From an uncultured Gemmatimonadota bacterium (GTDB taxonomy: Bacteria; Gemmatimonadota; Gemmatimonadetes; Longimicrobiales; Longimicrobiaceae): 64,000 bases of DNA. The notes under the pieces are model-generated. The model was not told the DNA's origin, searched no databases, and was given only the letters and a program-made list of their open reading frames with translations. Shown here one piece after another: positions 52,963-62,737 of the stretch. A program made the position numbers and the translations under genes. How positions within the stretch are numbered: the stretch's first letter is position 1; each line of letters begins with the position of its first letter. The stretch lies in assembly GCA_902805735.1 (NCBI GenBank), contig CADCTW010000002.1, forward strand, positions 1-64,000, in the 5' to 3' direction.

Positions 52963-54144
52963 ATGACCGTATCGCGGAAGTGCCCCCTCGCCGTCACCCT
53001 CGCGCACCGCATGCGCGAGGGGCGCGAGCAGCTGGTGGAGCGCTGGCTCGGCCGGATCGCGCAGCGCGTGGCGCTCTCGCCCAACGAGATCTTCCCCACC
53101 GACGAGCTGCTGGACCACGTGCCGCTCCTCATCGACGGCATCGCGCGCTACCTGGAGGACCCCGCGGACGAGATCACGGCCGACACGCCCGTGGTGGGGA
53201 AGGCGGTGGAGCTGGGCGAGCTGCGCCACGCGCAGGGCTTCGACGCGCACCAGATCCTGCGCGAGTACGAGATCCTTGGGGGCGTGCTCTTCGACTTCCT
53301 GGTCAACATCGCGGACGAGCTGGACGAGCCGTGCACCCGCGGCGAGCTGCTGGTGTGCGGGCACCGCGTCTTCCGCTCCATCGCCGTGATCCAGCAGTAC
53401 ACCACCGCCCACTTCCTGCGCCTGGCGGACGAGCGCACCCGCGAGCGCGAGGACCGGCTGCGCGGCTTCAACCGCGCCGTCACGCACGAGCTCAAGAACC
53501 GCATCGGCGCGGCTGGGGGCGCGCTGGACATGCTGGCCGAGGACTGGGTGGGCGAGAACCCCGCGCAGCGCGCCAAGTTCGTGGGGATCGCCTCGCGCAA
53601 CGTGGCCGCCATGAGGGACACCCTCCAGACCCTCCTGGAGCTCTCCCGCATCGACGACGACGGCGGCCACACGCGCAACGTCCTCCTCCCCGACGTGGCG
53701 GGGGAGGTGCGCCGCCAGCTGCGCGAGTTCGCCGAGGCGCGCGGCGTGGAGGTGGAGGTGGCCGAGGACCTCCCTTCGGCGGAGGTGGGCGCCGCGGCCA
53801 TGGAGCTGGCGCTCTCCAACTACGTGTCCAACGCCGTCAAGTACCGCGACCCCGCCCAGCCGCGCCGCTGGGTGCGCATCGAGGGCGAGCTGCGCAACAC
53901 GGGGGGCGCGTGCGAGATCGTGGTCCGCGTGCGCGACAACGGCCTCGGCGTCCCCGAAGACGGGCGCGACAACCTCTTCCAGCGCTTCTTCCGCGCCCAC
54001 GAGACCGTCACCGGCGAAGAGGGCACGGGCCTGGGCCTCTCTCTGGTCCGCGAGGCCATCGAGGCCTCCGGCGGCCGCGTCTGGGCCGAGTTCCCCGAGC
54101 GCGGCTCCATCTTCGCCCTCAGCGTCCCCTGCACCAGCGGGTAG
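52963..54144 (+). CDS. Soluble sensor histidine kinase with RsbRD-like N-terminal domain
   Basis: A 393-residue cytoplasmic kinase without membrane segments. Residues ~5-160 are an all-helical sensor-like domain (LAHRMREGREQLVERWLGRIA) resembling RsbRD_N. The HisKA box is FNRAVTHELKNRIGAAGG near residue 178, and the ATPase domain has LSNYVSNAVKYRDP (N box), RDNGLGVPEDG (G1) and GTGLGLSLVREAIEASGG (G2). The track ORF starts at 52609 in antisense of the neighbouring gene; ATG 52963 (MTVSRKCPLAV) is preferred. No response regulator is adjacent, so it is an orphan kinase. A terminator follows. Confidence 0.9.
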   Translation: MTVSRKCPLAVTLAHRMREGREQLVERWLGRIAQRVALSPNEIFPTDELLDHVPLLIDGIARYLEDPADEITADTPVVGKAVELGELRHAQGFDAHQILREYEILGGVLFDFLVNIADELDEPCTRGELLVCGHRVFRSIAVIQQYTTAHFLRLADERTREREDRLRGFNRAVTHELKNRIGAAGGALDMLAEDWVGENPAQRAKFVGIASRNVAAMRDTLQTLLELSRIDDDGGHTRNVLLPDVAGEVRRQLREFAEARGVEVEVAEDLPSAEVGAAAMELALSNYVSNAVKYRDPAQPRRWVRIEGELRNTGGACEIVVRVRDNGLGVPEDGRDNLFQRFFRAHETVTGEEGTGLGLSLVREAIEASGGRVWAEFPERGSIFALSVPCTSG

Positions 54145-54193
54145 CGGCGCCGCACGACGTCGAAGGTTCGTCTGCGGGCGCCGGCTGAGCCGG

Positions 54194-54236
54194 AGAGGCA
54201 CGCTGGGATGAAATTGATCTCAGGGTGCCTCTTTCT
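54194..54236 (+). terminator. Terminator of the orphan histidine kinase
   Basis: AGAGGCAC and GTGCCTCT form an 8-bp outer stem, with a further inner pairing (CTGGGAT / ATCTCAG with one wobble) and then TTTCT. It lies 50 bp after the kinase stop. Confidence 0.65.
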
Positions 54237-54333
54237 GTCGCAGCCGACTGCTGGTTTGCACCGCGTGTTTCAGTTTCGCCCCGTTTGAGGCCAAACAGGG
54301 CGACACAGGGGGTTGTTGGGCAGACAAGAAGCT

Positions 54334-54349
54334 GTTAATGATCTTTAAC
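54334..54349. promoter_or_regulatory. AT-rich palindrome upstream of the AraC-like gene
   Basis: GTTAA TGATCT TTAAC is a short palindrome within an AT-rich stretch (GCTGTTAATGATCTTTAACC...ATTTTAATCG), 54 bases ahead of the AraC-like start codon. It is a plausible promoter or self-regulatory operator; exact -35/-10 boxes are not clear. Confidence 0.35.
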
Positions 54350-54402
54350 CGCCATTTTAATCGTACGCGATCGCCTTCTCACTCGATCAGGGGAGCGCGG
54401 GT

Positions 54403-55203
54403 ATGCCGGCCCAGAACGCCATGAGCGAGGAACTCCCCGTCTATGTCCTCGCGCCGCCGTACCGGTGCCTGGAGCCAGCGGGAGTTTCGGCGAGCCTCCG
54501 CGCGGCCGCTCCGGCCGAGGGCGCGGTGATGGCCGTGCACATCGCCGATCCCGAGCGCGAGGGCGTTCTGGCCGCCACGGCGGTGAAGGCCCTGCGCCGC
54601 GCCCGTCCAGCGCACGCGGTGGCGCTGTGGAGCTCCGCGCCGTCGGCGGACGTCCTGGCGGTTGCCCACCTTGCCATGGAGCTGGGCGTGCGCGCGGTGC
54701 TGGCGGGCTCGACGCCGGACCCCGCCTCCATTCGCCGCCAGCTCACGGATCCCATCGGGGTGGCCTCGCACGTGGTGCGCTGGGCCGTGGACTCCGGGCG
54801 GGTGCGTGGTGCCCACGCCGAGGCGGAGCTGCGGGTGATCCTGGAGGCCGCGCCCTTTTGCCGCACGCTCGGCGGGCTGGCGGTGGAGGCAGAGGTCGTG
54901 GAGCGCACCCGCCGCAGCCGCCTGCAGCAGCTCGGGCTTCCGTCGCCGCGCGCCTGGCTGAACCTGGGGCATGAGCTGCAGACGGTGCTGTTCCTCCAAC
55001 GCCACCCGGAGTTGCCGCTCCACCGCGCCGCCGACACACTGGGGTTTGCCGAGCCCACGCCGCTGGTGCACCGCATCCGCCGCGCATTCGGGTGCCGCCC
55101 CAGCCAGGTGCGCTCCATGCTCGGGTGCGAGCCCCTCCTCTCCCTCTGGTTCGGCCGCGCGACTCGAAACGCCAACCTGCGGCGGACCAACGCCCCACCC
55201 TGA
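54403..55203 (+). CDS. AraC-type HTH transcriptional regulator
   Basis: A 266-residue probable DNA-binding regulator. The C-terminal ~80 residues fit an AraC-family HTH: LPLHRAADTLGFAEPTPLVHRIRRAFGCRPSQVRSML (first part matches the IA..LGF..P..F turn, second the F...G..P...R end). The N-terminal ~170 residues (AVHIADPEREGVLAATAVKALRRA...VAHLAMELGVRAVLAG) show alternating helix/strand and could be a degenerate receiver- or ligand-like domain; I do not recognise it. GGGGAG lies a few bases upstream of the ATG. It is monocistronic and followed by a strong terminator. Targets unknown. Confidence 0.75.
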   Translation: MPAQNAMSEELPVYVLAPPYRCLEPAGVSASLRAAAPAEGAVMAVHIADPEREGVLAATAVKALRRARPAHAVALWSSAPSADVLAVAHLAMELGVRAVLAGSTPDPASIRRQLTDPIGVASHVVRWAVDSGRVRGAHAEAELRVILEAAPFCRTLGGLAVEAEVVERTRRSRLQQLGLPSPRAWLNLGHELQTVLFLQRHPELPLHRAADTLGFAEPTPLVHRIRRAFGCRPSQVRSMLGCEPLLSLWFGRATRNANLRRTNAPP

Positions 55204-55211
55204 CGCGCGGC

Positions 55212-55238
55212 GCCCCCTCTCGCCGTGCGAGAGGGGGC
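55212..55238 (+). terminator. Terminator after the AraC-like gene
   Basis: GCCCCCTCTCG CCGTG CGAGAGGGGGC is a perfect 11-bp stem with a 5-base loop, ten bases after the stop codon, followed by ATCCTCTTTCC. Between convergent genes. Confidence 0.75.
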
Positions 55239-55481
55239 ATCCTCTTTCCTAGCGCGCCGCTATCCGGCCGAACGCCAAGACTTCTCAGGCGCGAAGATAT
55301 GGTGCGGGGGCGCGGGTCGTCCCGCCCGCTCCCTCGCGCGGCTTGCCCGCGTCCGCCGCGTCTCCGTAGGGGCGAGTCAGGCCTCGCACGCTGCCTCCCC
55401 ACAACTCCACCCGCACCTCGGAAGACGCCCGCGCGGCTGCCCGTGCCCGGCATGCCGCGCGGGCGGCCCTGGCCGCTTCAG

Positions 55482-57911
55482 TCAACCGTCGCGCAGCGCG
55501 ACCATCGGGTCAATCGCCGCGGCGCGGCGCGCGGGCAGCCACCCCGCCGCGAAGCTCGCGGCGAGGAGGACCAGCGGGACCGCCGCGAAGATCAGCAGGT
55601 CGTTCGCCTCGACACCCAGGAGGAGCCGCGAGACGAGCCGCCCCGCCGCCGCCGCGCCCACGAGCCCCATCACCAGGCCCGCAACGACGGGCGGAAGCCC
55701 CTGCAGGACGACCAGCCGGCGCACGTCGCGGGGGTGCGCGCCCAGGGCCATGCGCACGCCCATCTCGCGCGTGCGCTGGGCCACGCCGTAGGCGATCACG
55801 CCGTACACGCCGACCACGGCCAGGAGGAACGCGACCGTGCCGAAGGCGACCAGGAGCAGGGTGCGGAAGCGCGGCTGCGCCAGGGTCACGGCAATCACGG
55901 CGTCCATGGTCCGCACCTGGCCCACCGGCACCCGGCCGTCCACGCTCCACACGGCGCGGCGCACGTCGGGCGTCAGCGACGCGGCGTCGGCGGGGCCCCG
56001 CACCACGACGGACGAGAAGCGGGTGAGCCAGGAGGGCGCCTGCGCGTGGGGGAAGTAAAGGGCCGGCTCGGGCGGTGCGTCCGGGCGCTCGCGCACGTCA
56101 CCCACCACCCCCACCACCTCGCGGGCTTTCCCGCTCACCACGATCCGTGCTCCCACGGGATCGCCTGCCGGCCAGTACCGCTGGGCGGCGGCGCGGTTGA
56201 CCACCGCCACCGGCAGGGCGCCGGGCGCGTCGGAGGGCGCCAGGCCGCGGCCGCGCAGCACGGGGATGCGCAGTGCGTGGAAGAACCCGGGCGAGGCGGC
56301 GCGCAGCGCGGCGGTGGGGCCCTCCTGGGGAGCGGCGGGGCGGCCCTCGATCTCGAATCCCGTCTGCCAGAACCCCCCCCCCATCGGCAGCACGTTCACG
56401 GCGCCCGCGGACTCCACCCGCGGGAGCGCGTCGAGGGCGCCCAGCACCTCCGTGTAGAAGCCCGCCATCCGCTCGTCCGTCTCGTAGCCCTTCACGGGCG
56501 GGAAGAGCGAGAGCGTGAGCACGCCGGCCGGGGCGATCCCCGTCTCCACCTGCTGCAGGCGCCAGAGGCCGCGCAGCAGGAGCCCCGCCTGGGAGAGCAG
56601 CACGACCGTGAGCGCCACCTCGGCGGCCACCAGAACCTGGCGAAGGCGGCGCTGCCCGCGGCCGCCCGTGGGCGCGCCGGCCTCCCGCAGGTCCGAGTGC
56701 AGGTCGCCGCGGGCCGCGTGCAGCGCCGGGCCCGCGCCGAACAGCAGGCCGGTGGCGAGCGACAGCAGGAGCGCGAACCCCAGCACCCGAGGGTCCAGCT
56801 CAGCCGCCTGCAGGCGGGGCAGCTCCCCCGCGGCGAGCCTCACCAGCGCGCCGGCGGCCGCCCACGCCAGCGCGACCCCCGCGGCTCCCCCCAGCACGGC
56901 CAGCAGCAGGCTCTCCACGACGAGCTGCCGCACCAGCCGGGCGCGCGAAGCCCCCATCGCCGCGCGCACCACCAGCTCGCGGCGGCGCCCGGTGTAGCGG
57001 GCCAGGAGGAGGTTGGCCACGTTCACGCATGCCACCAGCAGCACCCCGCCCACCGCCGCCAGCAGCACCAGGAGCATTGGGCGCACGGGGGCGACCATCT
57101 CCTCCTTCAGCGAGACCACCCGCGCGGCACGGTCGCGGTTGGCGGCGGGATCGAGCGCCTCCAGGCGGCGCATCACACCCGCCATCTCCGCCTGCGCGCG
57201 CGCCAGCGGCACCCCCTCGCCCAGCCGGCCCACCACGGCCAGGAAGCGCGTTCCCCGCCCGCGCCCCTCCTCGGTCCAGGAAGCGGGAGGCGAGCGCCAG
57301 AGGCGCGGCTCGCCGGCCGCGCCAACGCCCAGGCGCGGGTCTTCGAAGCTGGCGGGGGCCACCCCCACCACAGTGTATCCCGTGCCGTTCAGCCGCAGCT
57401 CGCGGCCCAGCACCGCCGGGTCCGCGCCGAACCGCTCGCGCCAGAGGCCGTGGCTCAGCACGACGGAGCGGACGGCCCCCGGCGCGTCCTCCTCGTCCAC
57501 CAGGAAGCGCCCCAGCGCCGGCCGCACCCCCAGCACGCGAAAGAAGGAGGCGCTCACCGAAGCCGCGTCCAGCCGCTCGGGGTCGCCCGCGCCCTCCAGC
57601 GTGGCGCTCCACCCGTCGTACGCCGCGATCGCCTGGAACGAGCGGGCCTGCGCGCGCCAATCCGCGAAGTTCGGATACGAGGTGCGCGTCTCGGTCTCCA
57701 CCGCGGCTTCGCGAGGCACGTCGTCCAGCCGCACCACCCGCTCGGCATCCTCGTACGGGAGCGGACGCACCAGCACGGCGTGCACCACACTGAACAGTGC
57801 GGTGTTGGCCCCGATCCCGACGGCCAGCGTCAGCACGGCGATCGTCGTGAAGCCCGGCGAGCGCCGCAGGGTGCGCAGGGCGTAGCGGAGGTCCGCAAGC
57901 AGCGTTTCCAT
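55482..57911 (-). CDS. MacB/FtsX-type ABC permease of the ADOP class
   Basis: An 809-residue membrane protein of the duplicated orphan permease type. It begins METLLADLRYALRTLRRSPGFTTIAVLTLAVGIGANTALFSVV, the ADOP hallmark, followed by a MacB_PCD periplasmic domain, a first FtsX domain near 270-400 (LLVALLAAVGGVLLVACVNVANLLLA-type sequence), a second periplasmic domain, and a second FtsX domain near 680-800 (GVYGVIAYGVAQRTREMGVRMALGA). There is no ATPase gene nearby, which is usual for this class. Likely role: mechanotransmission or export across the envelope; substrate unknown. The 255-bp gap upstream (57912-58166) shows nothing I recognise. Confidence 0.92.
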   Translation of the reverse strand: METLLADLRYALRTLRRSPGFTTIAVLTLAVGIGANTALFSVVHAVLVRPLPYEDAERVVRLDDVPREAAVETETRTSYPNFADWRAQARSFQAIAAYDGWSATLEGAGDPERLDAASVSASFFRVLGVRPALGRFLVDEEDAPGAVRSVVLSHGLWRERFGADPAVLGRELRLNGTGYTVVGVAPASFEDPRLGVGAAGEPRLWRSPPASWTEEGRGRGTRFLAVVGRLGEGVPLARAQAEMAGVMRRLEALDPAANRDRAARVVSLKEEMVAPVRPMLLVLLAAVGGVLLVACVNVANLLLARYTGRRRELVVRAAMGASRARLVRQLVVESLLLAVLGGAAGVALAWAAAGALVRLAAGELPRLQAAELDPRVLGFALLLSLATGLLFGAGPALHAARGDLHSDLREAGAPTGGRGQRRLRQVLVAAEVALTVVLLSQAGLLLRGLWRLQQVETGIAPAGVLTLSLFPPVKGYETDERMAGFYTEVLGALDALPRVESAGAVNVLPMGGGFWQTGFEIEGRPAAPQEGPTAALRAASPGFFHALRIPVLRGRGLAPSDAPGALPVAVVNRAAAQRYWPAGDPVGARIVVSGKAREVVGVVGDVRERPDAPPEPALYFPHAQAPSWLTRFSSVVVRGPADAASLTPDVRRAVWSVDGRVPVGQVRTMDAVIAVTLAQPRFRTLLLVAFGTVAFLLAVVGVYGVIAYGVAQRTREMGVRMALGAHPRDVRRLVVLQGLPPVVAGLVMGLVGAAAAGRLVSRLLLGVEANDLLIFAAVPLVLLAASFAAGWLPARRAAAIDPMVALRDG

Positions 57912-58166
57912 TTCGGCCGGCCCCGGGCGGGGCGTTGAAGGATTTAGTCCGATGACGGGAACCCCGGCTACATCCTGGCGGACGTGCCGAGTGCGGCTTC
58001 GTGACCGCGAAGCGCAAACACCAGGTGCTGAACCGCGATTGCCAGGCGCCAGGGACTAGGCACCCAGGAGTCCGCGCTTCGCACTGCCGCCCTCGACCAA
58101 TGGCATCATACACACGATAGACCGCGTGTGCACTCTCGCACGAAACGCGGTCCCGCACAAGTCCGA

Positions 58167-59966
58167 TCACGCGATCAGCGCAGCCGGGGGCGCCTGCGCG
58201 TCCACGTCGCGGAACTGGTGCGCGGCCAGGGCGCGGTAGCTGCCGCGCCGGGCCAGCAGCTCGTGGTGAGTCCCCTCCTCCACGATCCTTCCGTCCTCCA
58301 CCACCAGGATGCGGTCGGCGTCGCGCACCGTCGCCAGGCGGTGGGCGACGACGAAGGTGGTGCGGTCCCGTTTCAGGGCGTCCACCGCCTGCTGGATCAG
58401 CGCCTCGGAGGTGGAATCGACCGACGAGGTCGCCTCATCCAGCAGCAGGATGCGCGCGTCCTTGAGGAAGGCCCGGGCGATGGAGATCCTCTGCCGTTGT
58501 CCGCCGGAGAGCTTCACCCCGCGCTCCCCCACCTCCGTGTCGTAGCCCAGAGGGAGGGCGTCGATGAACTCGTGCGCGTTGGCGGCCCGGGCGGCCCCCT
58601 CGACATCCGCGTCGCTGGCGCCGAGCCGGCCGTAGCGGATGTTCTCGCGCACCGAGCCGGCGAAAAGGTGCACCTCCTGCGCGACGACGGCAACCTGTGC
58701 GCGCAGCGACTCCAGCGTGAGCCCGCGAACGTCGTGCCCGTCCACCCGCACGCACCCCGAGGTGACGTCGCTGAAGCGGGGGATCAGGTTCAGCAGCGTG
58801 GTCTTGCCCGCGCCGCTGGGCCCCACCAGCGCCACCGTCTCCCCCGGGTTCGCTCGGAACGAGACGCCGTGCACCACCGGCCGCCCATCGTAGCCGAACC
58901 GCACATCGTCGAAGCGCACCTCGCCTCGCGCGGCGAACAAGGGCACGGCGCCGGGAGCGTCGGCCACGTCGGGCGGGGTGTCCAGGAGCTCGAAGAGCCG
59001 CTCAGAGGCGCCCGCGGCGGAGTTGAAGATGGAGTACACCGTGGCCATCTCACCCACGCTGCCGGAGATCTGCTGTGAGAGGAAGAGGAAGGCCACCAGG
59101 TCGCCCACCGTGAGCCGCCCGGCCAGCACCTCGCGCCCGCCGTACCAGAAAATGGCCACGGTGGATGCGTAGAAGAGCATCTCCACCACGGAGGTGAGGA
59201 GCACCGACACCCGCGCCGAGTTCCGCGCGGCGCCGACGAGCGCTTCCACCGCGCCTCGATAACGCCCCACCTCGTGCGCCTCGCGCCCGAAGGCCTTCAC
59301 CACCCGCACTGCGGAAAGCGCCTCCTCCGCCACTGCAGTGGTCTCGGCCAGCCGGTCCTGCACGCGGCGCGAGTGCTCGCGCGCGACCCGGCCAAAGGTG
59401 CGCGAGACCACCGAGGCGACGGGAAGCACCAGCACCACCCACACCGCCAGCCGCCAGTTCAGCGTGAGCATCAGGGCCAGGGCTCCCCCGAAGCGCGCGA
59501 GCTGGTAGATCACCGCCACCGACGCGTCCGTCACCGCGATGCGCACCGACCCCACGTCGCTGGTGAGGCGGGAGATGATCTCGCCGGTGCGCTGGTTGGC
59601 GAAGTAGCCCACGCTCAGCGTGTGCAGGTGCGCATACACCCGGGTGCGCAGGTCCGCGGTGATGCGGTCGCCGGTCACGCGCAGCAGGTACTGAAAGGCG
59701 AAGGTGATCCCCGCCCGCGCCACGAACAGGGCCAGGAGCAGCAGCGCGATCCGGTCCACCATGCCCCGGCTCCCCCCGCGCACCACCGAGTCCAGCAGGG
59801 CGCGCAGCCCCATGGGCATGGCGAGCGAGGCGGCCACGGCGAAGAGCGAGAGGAAGATCACCACCCCCAGCCGCGTCCGGTACGGACGCGCCAGCGCCAG
59901 GATGCGGCCCATCTGCCGCGCCAGGCGGACCCTGGAGCGGGCGGGCGTGGGAGCCGGGGGGATCAC
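58167..59966 (-). CDS. lanT: ABC exporter (fused membrane and ATPase domains) of the lanthipeptide locus
   Basis: A type I ABC exporter half-transporter of 599 residues. Six membrane segments in residues ~20-310 precede an ATPase domain with Walker A GPSGAGKTT, signature LSGGQRQR, Walker B ILLLDEATS and the H-loop VVAHRLAT. There is no N-terminal C39 peptidase domain, so it would export but not cleave the peptide. The track ORF starts at 60035, overlapping lanKC by 62 bases; I prefer GTG 59966, eight bases after the lanKC stop with GAGGCGG just upstream. Role in exporting the lanthipeptide is inferred from this tight linkage; the sequence alone would also fit a lipid or drug exporter. Confidence 0.85.
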   Translation of the reverse strand: MIPPAPTPARSRVRLARQMGRILALARPYRTRLGVVIFLSLFAVAASLAMPMGLRALLDSVVRGGSRGMVDRIALLLLALFVARAGITFAFQYLLRVTGDRITADLRTRVYAHLHTLSVGYFANQRTGEIISRLTSDVGSVRIAVTDASVAVIYQLARFGGALALMLTLNWRLAVWVVLVLPVASVVSRTFGRVAREHSRRVQDRLAETTAVAEEALSAVRVVKAFGREAHEVGRYRGAVEALVGAARNSARVSVLLTSVVEMLFYASTVAIFWYGGREVLAGRLTVGDLVAFLFLSQQISGSVGEMATVYSIFNSAAGASERLFELLDTPPDVADAPGAVPLFAARGEVRFDDVRFGYDGRPVVHGVSFRANPGETVALVGPSGAGKTTLLNLIPRFSDVTSGCVRVDGHDVRGLTLESLRAQVAVVAQEVHLFAGSVRENIRYGRLGASDADVEGAARAANAHEFIDALPLGYDTEVGERGVKLSGGQRQRISIARAFLKDARILLLDEATSSVDSTSEALIQQAVDALKRDRTTFVVAHRLATVRDADRILVVEDGRIVEEGTHHELLARRGSYRALAAHQFRDVDAQAPPAALIA

Positions 59967-59973
59967 CGCCGCC

Positions 59974-62694
59974 TCACGCGAGCACCAGGGCGGGCGCGAC
60001 CACCGCTTCCGCACCGCCCGCCGCGGGGGCCGCATTACGCAGCAGGATCTCGTCCGGGAAGAAGAGGTGGGGAGCCCGCGGATTCAGCAGGCGCAGGAGG
60101 AACTCGCCGATCCCCGCCGATCCCATCCCGTAGTCGCAGGAGATGCGGATCAGCTCGGCCCCCGGAAAGGCGATCCCGCCCTCCCTCCGCATCCGGTGCG
60201 GCAGCAGCGCCGTGGACACGTGGAAGGCGTCGTTCAGGTACCGCTCGTCGCCCAGGAAGCGGTGCATGTCCAGCAGGAAGTGCCCGTACCCGCTCATCCC
60301 GTAGTCGTACCACAGCTTGTTGGAGGTGCGCTGCGTGCAGGTCGCGGCGCAGCGCTCCGCCCATCCTCGGTAGCGCTCCTCGCCGGTCAGCGCGTAGAAG
60401 CGCAGGAGCGCGCTCCCTACGCCGGCCGATCCGTGACGGATGTGGGGCGACTTGGGAGCGTCCAGCTTGGCGCCCACGCGCGGGTACCAGAGCACGCGCG
60501 TGTTGAGCGCCTGCGCCTGCGCCAGCTCGAACTCCAGCGCCTTCTCGGCCGCTTCCACGAAGGGCGCGTGCGGCGAAGCGGCGTACAGGTAGGTGAGGAA
60601 AGCGGCCACACCGCTGGCGCCGAAGCCCAGCCCCACCGGGGTTTCCTCCGGCGTGGGCCAGCAGAGGCCTTCCGGCTCCTCGCGCGCGTCCTCGAGCAGT
60701 CGCTCACCCACCTCCAGCGCGCGGTCCAGCCAGCGGCGTTCGCCGGTGCGCCGCCAGAAGGTGAGCGCCGCCAGCCCCCACCCCGCCGCTCCCCAGTGCA
60801 GCCCCGCCACCTCGTGGATCTCGTCCGGCCGGTCGGAGAGCGTCATGATCTCCGCGGCCTCCTCGGAACGGCCGGCCTCCAGGAGGAAGAGCGCCACCCC
60901 GGAAAGCCCCGTGTAGAGCGCCGGCGGGCAGGCGATCCGCCGCGCGCGCTCCGCCACCCAGTCGGCCACTCCGTCTGGAAGGCCCCCGCCGGCGCGCAAC
61001 AGGAAGAGCCCCGTTCCCGCCGCGCCGAACTGCAGGCTGATGGGGTTGGTCAGGAACAGCTCGCCCGAGGCCGGCCAGAGCCGGTCCCCACGCCCCAGGT
61101 CCAGGTGAGAGCGGATGTACGCGCCCGTCCCGTCCAGGGTCGCGGCCAGCTCGGCTCGCAACGCGGCGTCCGGCTCGCGCGGCACGGCCCCGGTGTGGCC
61201 GGGGGGCGGCGGAGCGATCTCGTCGAGCGCCGCCAGCACCTGGTGCGGGCGCCACCGGGTTTCCGGCTCGGGCTCCAGCAGCCCCGCCACCACCGTGCGC
61301 AGTTCGGCGGGGAGCCCCTGGTCGTCCAGCACCAGCGAGAGTCCGTCCAGGATCCCCTCGCGATGGAGCGGGAGCCCGGACGCGGTGAACGACAGGCTGT
61401 CCAGGATCAATGCGCCGAGGGCGTAGTGGTCTTCCTGGGGGGTGGGACGCTGGTTGCGCAGCTGATCGGGCGAGGCGTACCCGGGCGTCCAACCGGCCAC
61501 CGAGGGGTCGTCGCGGTCCAGCTCGAAGGCGAACTCGAAGTCGATGAACTTCACGCGCCCGTCCGGGGTGAACATCACGTTCGTCTTGGTCATGTCGCGC
61601 AGCACTACGCCGTGCGCGTGGATCGTCTCCAGCCCGCGGATCAACTCGCGGATGGTCGCGCGGATCACCTCGAACGCCTCCGCAGGCGTGCGCTCGCGCT
61701 CCATAGTTTGGGTGAAGCCGATCGCGTATCCCCAAAGCGACTCAACGTCCTGCAGCTTCTCCTGCACCAGGAAGGTGTGCTCCCACTCCTGGAACAGGTC
61801 CACGAATCGGGGGGCCAATCCCGTCCCCTGCAGCCGCGAGAGGATGCGGCCCTCCTTCTCCAGCAGCCGCACGGCGTCGGTCGCCTCGTCACGCTCGCTC
61901 AGCATAGGGCGCGCCTCGCGGATCACGACGGTCTCCCCGGTCCGCGTGTCGTCGGCCTCGTAGATCCCCCCCACGCTGGAGTACTTGAGGGCGCGAGTCA
62001 CCCGGTACCGGCCGTCTTTGAGCCACACCTCGCCGCCGTTGTCCGAGGGGAGCGGCTCGCTGGCGAAGGGGTCCTGCACCCACGGGGGGAGCGTGTAGTG
62101 AGCCTTGCGCTCGTCGGAGTAGCGAGTCCCGTCGGGGCTCAGGATGGCGCGCTGCATCTGCCCGGACGGCTGCATGCGCGGCGCGCCCACGTGCTCTCCG
62201 TAGCGGTAAAACACCACCCCGCTCTCGCGGAACGGGCAGTCGGAGAGGATATACGGGCCGTACAGCCCCGCGGTGGCTTCGTGAAGCCGCTCCAGCAGGA
62301 TCAGGAAGTGCTCGTCGTTCTTGGGGTAGACGGTGATGAACTTTCCCGCCCCCGCACGCGGCCAGTTCTTTCCCGTGGAGAGCGCCACCATCCGGGTGTC
62401 GGAGCAGAACTTGAAGGGGGTCTCCTCCTCCACCAGTACGGGCACCACGCGCCGCAGCGTCTCCCCGGCGTTCCCTCGCGTGGACGAGACGTGGATCTTC
62501 CACCCCTGCACACGGTGCCGATACCCGCGCGGCGTGGAGTACGACCAGAACCCGCCGGGGGTGAGCACCCATCCGTCTCCTACCTGCCCGCGCACCACCG
62601 CCATCAGCTCGTCTCCGGGCTGGTAGCGGTCGAGGCTCTCAAAGAACTCGCGGTCCAGGAGCGTGAAATGGAATCGCGGCTGATCGCTTCTCAT
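59974..62694 (-). CDS. lanKC: Class III lanthionine synthetase LanKC
   Basis: A 906-residue three-domain enzyme that phosphorylates, eliminates and cyclises Ser/Thr and Cys in a precursor peptide. Residues 1-~210 are the lyase region, ~230-490 the kinase domain (LKYSSVGGIYEA glycine loop; catalytic RDMTKTNVMF; IDFEFA in place of DFG), and ~510-890 the LanC-like cyclase. The cyclase lacks the zinc Cys-Cys-His set: where LanC has CHG it reads HIRHGSAG, so class III rather than class IV. The beta3 position reads VVIREARP, with Arg where LanKC enzymes normally have the ATP-binding Lys. The precursor gene lies 81 bases upstream with a hairpin between, and an ABC exporter follows by 8 bases. Confidence 0.93.
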   Translation of the reverse strand: MRSDQPRFHFTLLDREFFESLDRYQPGDELMAVVRGQVGDGWVLTPGGFWSYSTPRGYRHRVQGWKIHVSSTRGNAGETLRRVVPVLVEEETPFKFCSDTRMVALSTGKNWPRAGAGKFITVYPKNDEHFLILLERLHEATAGLYGPYILSDCPFRESGVVFYRYGEHVGAPRMQPSGQMQRAILSPDGTRYSDERKAHYTLPPWVQDPFASEPLPSDNGGEVWLKDGRYRVTRALKYSSVGGIYEADDTRTGETVVIREARPMLSERDEATDAVRLLEKEGRILSRLQGTGLAPRFVDLFQEWEHTFLVQEKLQDVESLWGYAIGFTQTMERERTPAEAFEVIRATIRELIRGLETIHAHGVVLRDMTKTNVMFTPDGRVKFIDFEFAFELDRDDPSVAGWTPGYASPDQLRNQRPTPQEDHYALGALILDSLSFTASGLPLHREGILDGLSLVLDDQGLPAELRTVVAGLLEPEPETRWRPHQVLAALDEIAPPPPGHTGAVPREPDAALRAELAATLDGTGAYIRSHLDLGRGDRLWPASGELFLTNPISLQFGAAGTGLFLLRAGGGLPDGVADWVAERARRIACPPALYTGLSGVALFLLEAGRSEEAAEIMTLSDRPDEIHEVAGLHWGAAGWGLAALTFWRRTGERRWLDRALEVGERLLEDAREEPEGLCWPTPEETPVGLGFGASGVAAFLTYLYAASPHAPFVEAAEKALEFELAQAQALNTRVLWYPRVGAKLDAPKSPHIRHGSAGVGSALLRFYALTGEERYRGWAERCAATCTQRTSNKLWYDYGMSGYGHFLLDMHRFLGDERYLNDAFHVSTALLPHRMRREGGIAFPGAELIRISCDYGMGSAGIGEFLLRLLNPRAPHLFFPDEILLRNAAPAAGGAEAVVAPALVLA

Positions 62695-62737
62695 TGCTTT
62701 GGGTCCCGGGAACCAGGTTGGGGTGGCCGAGGAGGGT

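Noticed and set aside
59974-62694. Class IV (LanL) assignment for the synthetase
   Set aside because: The cyclase zinc ligands are missing (HIRHG in place of CHG), and the leader motif is also that of class III.
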